Shown piece after piece: positions 6,583 through 9,438 of a DNA stretch of 9,438 nt (positions are counted from its first letter, which is position 1; every line of letters starts with the position of its first letter). The DNA is taken from NCBI GenBank assembly GCA_937910265.1, contig CALEPD010000178.1:1-9438 (forward strand), written 5' to 3'. Origin of the DNA: an uncultured Bacteroidales bacterium (lineage in GTDB: Bacteria; Bacteroidota; Bacteroidia; Bacteroidales; P3). Below the pieces are notes generated by a model. The model made no database searches, was not told the DNA's origin, and saw nothing but the letters and a program-made list of their open reading frames with translations. Position numbers and translations under genes: made by a program.

Positions 6583-6590
6583 CAAAAATA
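6583..6590 (-). promoter_or_regulatory. Candidate -7 element of the phoB-phoR promoter
   Basis: TATTTTTG on the minus strand fits TAnnTTTG and lies 21 bp before the phoB start codon. No TTTG is visible 19-21 bp further upstream, so a -33 element is weak or absent and the promoter may need an activator. The sequence TTGAAATATTG lies just downstream at 6579-6569. Confidence 0.5.
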
Positions 6591-6823
6591 CAGATAAAAT
6601 CCGAACCTATCGCCGGAAGCCCTCATATTTAATAAAAATGTAACAAAACATACGCCCATTCAACCCTTGCATCCAACGTCACCATTGCGTCACATCGGCC
6701 GGAGCATGCCCCTGCCCCAACTCCGCCACCATTTTCACTCCCGGTTTCCCACCCTCACAGCCGTCGGAACCCAAGCCACAAAAACGCCTCGGGGAAACAC
6801 AGCTTAACAAAATGTTATTTTTT

Positions 6824-6859
6824 TTGAAACATAATTGAAATATTAGCATAGTACTTTTG
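6824..6859 (+). promoter_or_regulatory. Porin-pst promoter with Pho-box-like direct repeats
   Basis: TACTTTTG (6852-6859) is a good -7 element. No TTTG stands at the proper -33 distance; the nearest, at 6823-6826, is 25 bp away. In its place are two direct repeats, TTGAAAC (6824-6830) and TTGAAAT (6835-6841), with an exact 11-bp period, ending 10 bp before the -7 element. Two 7-bp direct repeats with 4-bp spacing, overlapping the -35 region, is the known layout of PhoB sites in E. coli, although the bases here differ from CTGTCAT. I infer that the divergent regulator binds here. Confidence 0.55.
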
Positions 6860-6906
6860 CACTGTGAATTTGACAGAACAATTACCAATAAAAAACAAAT
6901 AACAAC

Positions 6907-7899
6907 ATGAAAACAAAAACATTAAACATAAGAAAAACATTACTTGCAGCAGTACTCACCGCCTGTTCATGCATCACTGCCATGGCTCAGGAGAGCGAAA
7001 CCGCGAAAGGCAAAGCCATCGTACAGGTGTTCGGCAACTACAACGCACATTTCAACTCGTCGCAATACACACATGGTTTTGAATTGGAGCGCAGCTACCT
7101 CGGCTACGAGCAACGCCTTGGCAACGGCCTCACGGTGAAGGGCGTGATGGACATAGGCAAGCCCTCGACCATCGACGATTACCACCGCATGGCATACATC
7201 AAAAACGCGATGATTTCGTGGAAAAAGGGCAACCTCACCCTCAACGGCGGACTCATATCCACCACCCAGTTCAACTTCCAGGAAAAATTCTGGGGACACC
7301 GCTACATCATGAAATCGTTCCAAGACCAATACAAATTCGGCAGCAGCGCCGACCTGGGACTTTCGGCCGCCTACCGGCTCACCGACTGGCTCTCGGCCGA
7401 CGCCATCGTGGTGAACGGCGAAGGCTACAAGAAGATACAGCAAAACAACGGCCTCAACTATGGCTTGGGATTGACCCTCGCACCCGTCGACGGCCTGCAG
7501 ATACGCCTGTACGGCGGACTCAACGAGGGCACCGGCACCGACCAGTCGAACACCGCCAACCTGGCAGCCTTCGCGGGCTACAAAGGCAACCGCTTCTCCA
7601 TCGGCGCGGAATACAACTACATGCAGAACGCCTCGTTCACCAAGGGCAACAACCTGAACGGCTACTCGCTCTACGCCTCGATGCAGATCACCCAACACAC
7701 CAACATCTACGCCCGCTTCGACGAACTGAGCTCCGAAAACGCTTGGAACATCGACAACGACGAGTCGGCGGCCATCATCGGCATGCAATTCAAGTTGGGC
7801 AACCATGTGAAGATTGCCCCCAACTTCAGAATAGGAATGCCCAAGAACGGCGACCCCAGCAACTACGCGGCCTACATCAGCTGCTACTTCGGAATATAA
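6907..7899 (+). CDS. Phosphate-selective porin O/P-like outer-membrane beta-barrel protein
   Basis: A 330-residue protein with a signal peptide (MKTKTLNIRK, a hydrophobic core, cleavage expected after AMA at 25-27, before Q28). The rest is rich in short alternating polar/apolar strands typical of an outer-membrane barrel, for example FELERSYLGYEQRL and ARFDELSS, and ends on the aromatic-containing strand AAYISCYFGI. The central segment LNGGLISTTQFNFQEKFWG and the following FQDQYKFGSSADLG are, as I recall them, highly conserved in the Bacteroidales members of the OprO/OprP-like family. It would let phosphate cross the outer membrane. It is first in the operon with pstS 48 bp downstream and no terminator between, which supports a phosphate role. 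Ion selectivity cannot be read directly from the sequence. The start ATG follows an A-rich leader without a Shine-Dalgarno sequence. Confidence 0.87.
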   Translation: MKTKTLNIRKTLLAAVLTACSCITAMAQESETAKGKAIVQVFGNYNAHFNSSQYTHGFELERSYLGYEQRLGNGLTVKGVMDIGKPSTIDDYHRMAYIKNAMISWKKGNLTLNGGLISTTQFNFQEKFWGHRYIMKSFQDQYKFGSSADLGLSAAYRLTDWLSADAIVVNGEGYKKIQQNNGLNYGLGLTLAPVDGLQIRLYGGLNEGTGTDQSNTANLAAFAGYKGNRFSIGAEYNYMQNASFTKGNNLNGYSLYASMQITQHTNIYARFDELSSENAWNIDNDESAAIIGMQFKLGNHVKIAPNFRIGMPKNGDPSNYAAYISCYFGI

Positions 7900-7947
7900 A
7901 AACCCATCGCAACAAAAACAAATTGATAACATTAAAAAAGAAATAAC

Positions 7948-9009
7948 ATGAAAAAGATCATTTCATCAGTCACAACCCTCTGCCTCGCCCTGCTTATGAT
8001 TTCGTGCGGCGGCAACTCCAACAACGGAAAACCCAGACCTCAAGAGCTGTCGGGAGCCGGCGCCACCTTCCCGCTGCCATTCTACAATGTAGTGTTCGAG
8101 ATGTTCTCTGATAAGAACGGCGACGTGGTTGCCTACGGCGGCATCGGCTCGGGCGGCGGCGTGCGCAACCTGCGCGACAAGATTGTCGATTTCATCGGCA
8201 GCGACGCATACCTTTCCGACAGTGAGATGGCAGATATGGACGAAGTGGTACACATACCCACCTGCATGGGCGCCGTGGTGGTGGCCTACAACCTCGAAGG
8301 CATCGGCAGCCTCAACCTCAGCGGCGACGTTGTGGCCGACATCTTCGCCGGCGCCATAACCCAGTGGAACGACCCGCGCATCGCCTCACTCAACCCCGAT
8401 GTGACACTTCCCGCCGAAACCATCATACCTGTATTCCGCTCCGACGGATCGGGCACCACCTTCGTCTTCACCGACTACCTGACAAAGGTCAGCAGCCAGT
8501 GGGCCGGACAATACGGCACAGGCAAATCGGTCAACTTCCCCGTAGGACAGGCCGCCAAGGGCAACCCGGGCGTGGCGGGAGTCATCTCGCAAACCCGCAA
8601 CAGCATCGGCTATGTGGGCTCGGAATATGCCTTCGGACAGAAACTCGCCTACGCCAACATCCAGAACCAACAGGGCGAATTTGTCGAACCCACCGCAGCC
8701 TCCATCTCGGCGGCGGCATCGGGCGAGATACCTGCCGACACCCGCACCTCCATCACCAACTCCGACGCCGCAGGGGCCTACCCCATCTCAACCTTCACCT
8801 GGATGATCATCTACAAGGAGCAGCACTACTCCGACCGAAGCCTCGAACAGGCCACTGCCACACTCAACCTGCTGCAATACATCCTCTCCGACGAAGCCCA
8901 GGGCATCACCTCCGAAATACACTACGCACCGCTGCCCGGGCTGGCGGTGGCACTGAGCCTCGAAAACCTGAAATCGGTAACCTACGACGGTGCTGTCATA
9001 CTGAACTAA
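7948..9009 (+). CDS. pstS: Phosphate-binding lipoprotein PstS of the Pst ABC transporter
   Basis: A 353-residue periplasmic phosphate-binding protein, membrane-anchored through a lipobox (MISC, Cys20) after a short hydrophobic signal. Phosphate-contact motifs are in family order: GAGATFP (36-42) with Thr40 and Phe41, GIGSGGG (65-71) with Ser68, SDAYLS (85-90) with Asp86, and RSDGSGTT (164-171) with Arg164, Ser168, Gly169 and Thr170. The Thr-Ser-Asp spacing (28 and 18 residues) and the Arg-Ser spacing (4) equal those of the E. coli PstS ligands, so binding should be intact. It hands phosphate to PstC/PstA. pstC starts 13 bp after the stop and the porin gene ends 48 bp before the start, so the three genes form one operon. 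Length is typical of the family. Nothing suggests damage. Confidence 0.96.
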   Translation: MKKIISSVTTLCLALLMISCGGNSNNGKPRPQELSGAGATFPLPFYNVVFEMFSDKNGDVVAYGGIGSGGGVRNLRDKIVDFIGSDAYLSDSEMADMDEVVHIPTCMGAVVVAYNLEGIGSLNLSGDVVADIFAGAITQWNDPRIASLNPDVTLPAETIIPVFRSDGSGTTFVFTDYLTKVSSQWAGQYGTGKSVNFPVGQAAKGNPGVAGVISQTRNSIGYVGSEYAFGQKLAYANIQNQQGEFVEPTAASISAAASGEIPADTRTSITNSDAAGAYPISTFTWMIIYKEQHYSDRSLEQATATLNLLQYILSDEAQGITSEIHYAPLPGLAVALSLENLKSVTYDGAVILN

Positions 9010-9022
9010 CCCCAACTGCAAC

Positions 9023-9438
9023 ATGAACGACAAGCTATACAAAGCCATACTTCTCGTAGCAGCATTGGTCGTGCCGACGGTATGCGGGGGCGTGATATAC
9101 GCCCTCGTCACCGACGCTTATGAGGCATTCGAACATTTCGGATTCTTCCGGTTCCTCACCTCGTCGGAATGGAACTACACCGAGGGAGAGGAGCAATACG
9201 GAGCCCTGCCCTTCATCACCGGCACACTGCTCACCACCCTGCTGGCGCTGCTGTTCTGCATACCCTTCTCGCTGCCGGTGTCGCTCTTTGTGGGCGAATA
9301 CTTCAAGGGCACCCGCATCGCCGACCTGCTCAGCACCGTCACCGACCTGCTGGCAGGCATCCCATCCATCATCTACGGACTTTGGGGATTCTACACCCTG
9401 CGCCCCATCATCATGGCGCTCGACATCTCGCCACAGGG
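9023..9438 (+). CDS. pstC: Phosphate ABC transporter permease PstC, N-terminal part, cut by right edge
   Basis: 138 codons of an inner-membrane permease are visible, starting at ATG 9023 and running off the window. Three hydrophobic segments can be seen: about residues 7-28 (LYKAILLVAALVVPTVCGG region), 62-88 (FITGTLLTTLLALLFCIPFS region) and about 104-128. The last contains LLAGIPSIIYGLWGFYTL, the motif typical of PstC that follows the start of the transporter permease domain. PstC pairs with PstA to form the channel energised by PstB. The very short N-terminal cytoplasmic tail is normal. Because pstS ends only 13 bp upstream, the two are co-transcribed. pstA, pstB and phoU are expected just outside the window. 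Confidence 0.93.
   Translation, partial: MNDKLYKAILLVAALVVPTVCGGVIYALVTDAYEAFEHFGFFRFLTSSEWNYTEGEEQYGALPFITGTLLTTLLALLFCIPFSLPVSLFVGEYFKGTRIADLLSTVTDLLAGIPSIIYGLWGFYTLRPIIMALDISPQ

Larger units (their letters stand above)
6562..6906. other. 345-bp divergent intergenic region between phoB and the porin operon
   Basis: No credible gene. From left to right: TTGAAATATTG on the minus strand (6579-6569); a phoB -7 candidate (6590-6583); an A/T-rich patch around 6630-6650; a direct repeat CGTCACC/CGTCACA with an 11-bp period (6677 and 6688); a C-rich patch around 6704-6770; and the porin promoter region with TTGAAAC/TTGAAAT repeats (6824 and 6835) and TACTTTTG (6852-6859). This layout suits one regulator controlling both directions. 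Confidence 0.7.

Noticed and set aside
6679..6888. A 69-codon minus-strand ORF in the phoB-porin intergenic region
   Set aside because: It overlaps the porin promoter and candidate regulator sites, has no family resemblance, and the region behaves as a divergent promoter region.
6967..7932. A 321-codon open frame on the minus strand
   Set aside because: Antisense shadow of the porin gene; no signal peptide or recognisable domain, and the porin frame is clearly real.
1..9438. CRISPR array, insertion sequence, toxin-antitoxin pair or defence system
   Set aside because: No regularly spaced repeats, no transposase or integrase frame, and no small paired ORFs with recognisable domains were seen. 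All substantial genes belong to familiar housekeeping or transport families.

Overview
This window looks like a chromosomal segment of a member of the order Bacteroidales (Bacteroidota). Four things point there: promoters of the Bacteroides type (TTTG, a 19-20 bp spacer, then TAnnTTTG) in front of both tRNA genes; a protein with a type IX secretion (T9SS) C-terminal sorting domain; a PhoB/PhoR-type two-component pair divergent from a phosphate porin-pstS-pstC cluster; and start codons without clear Shine-Dalgarno sequences. Species cannot be named from the sequence alone.

Left part (1-2043, plus strand): the C-terminal part of an M16 zinc-peptidase-family protein runs in from the left edge and ends at a strong intrinsic terminator. 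It is followed by a stand-alone ADP-dependent NAD(P)H-hydrate dehydratase (nnrD), a metabolite-repair enzyme.

Middle part (2044-4206): tRNA-Asn(GTT) on the plus strand and tRNA-Ser(TGA) on the minus strand face each other. Each has its own promoter and is followed by a terminator. Between them, on the minus strand, lies a secreted YD-repeat-like protein with a T9SS sorting domain. Its reading frame is broken by an apparent loss of one base in a short G tract (CCC at 3239-3241 on the plus strand).

Right part (4446-9438): a phosphate-starvation module. A PhoB-type response regulator and a membrane histidine kinase form a tightly coupled minus-strand operon. Across a 345-bp divergent intergenic region, the plus strand carries a phosphate-selective porin-like outer-membrane channel, the lipoprotein PstS, and the start of the permease PstC, which is cut by the right edge. 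The expected pstA, pstB and phoU would lie beyond the window. Phosphate would cross the outer membrane through the porin, be captured by PstS and be pumped inward by the Pst ABC transporter, with the two-component pair as the likely transcriptional control. A pair of 11-bp-period direct repeats, placed exactly where an activator should sit in front of the porin promoter, is a candidate PhoB site.

I do not see a novel defence system, mobile element or CRISPR array. The most useful leads are the frameshifted T9SS gene, the candidate Pho boxes, the internally shortened NnrD, and a hairpin overlapping the 3' end of tRNA-Ser.
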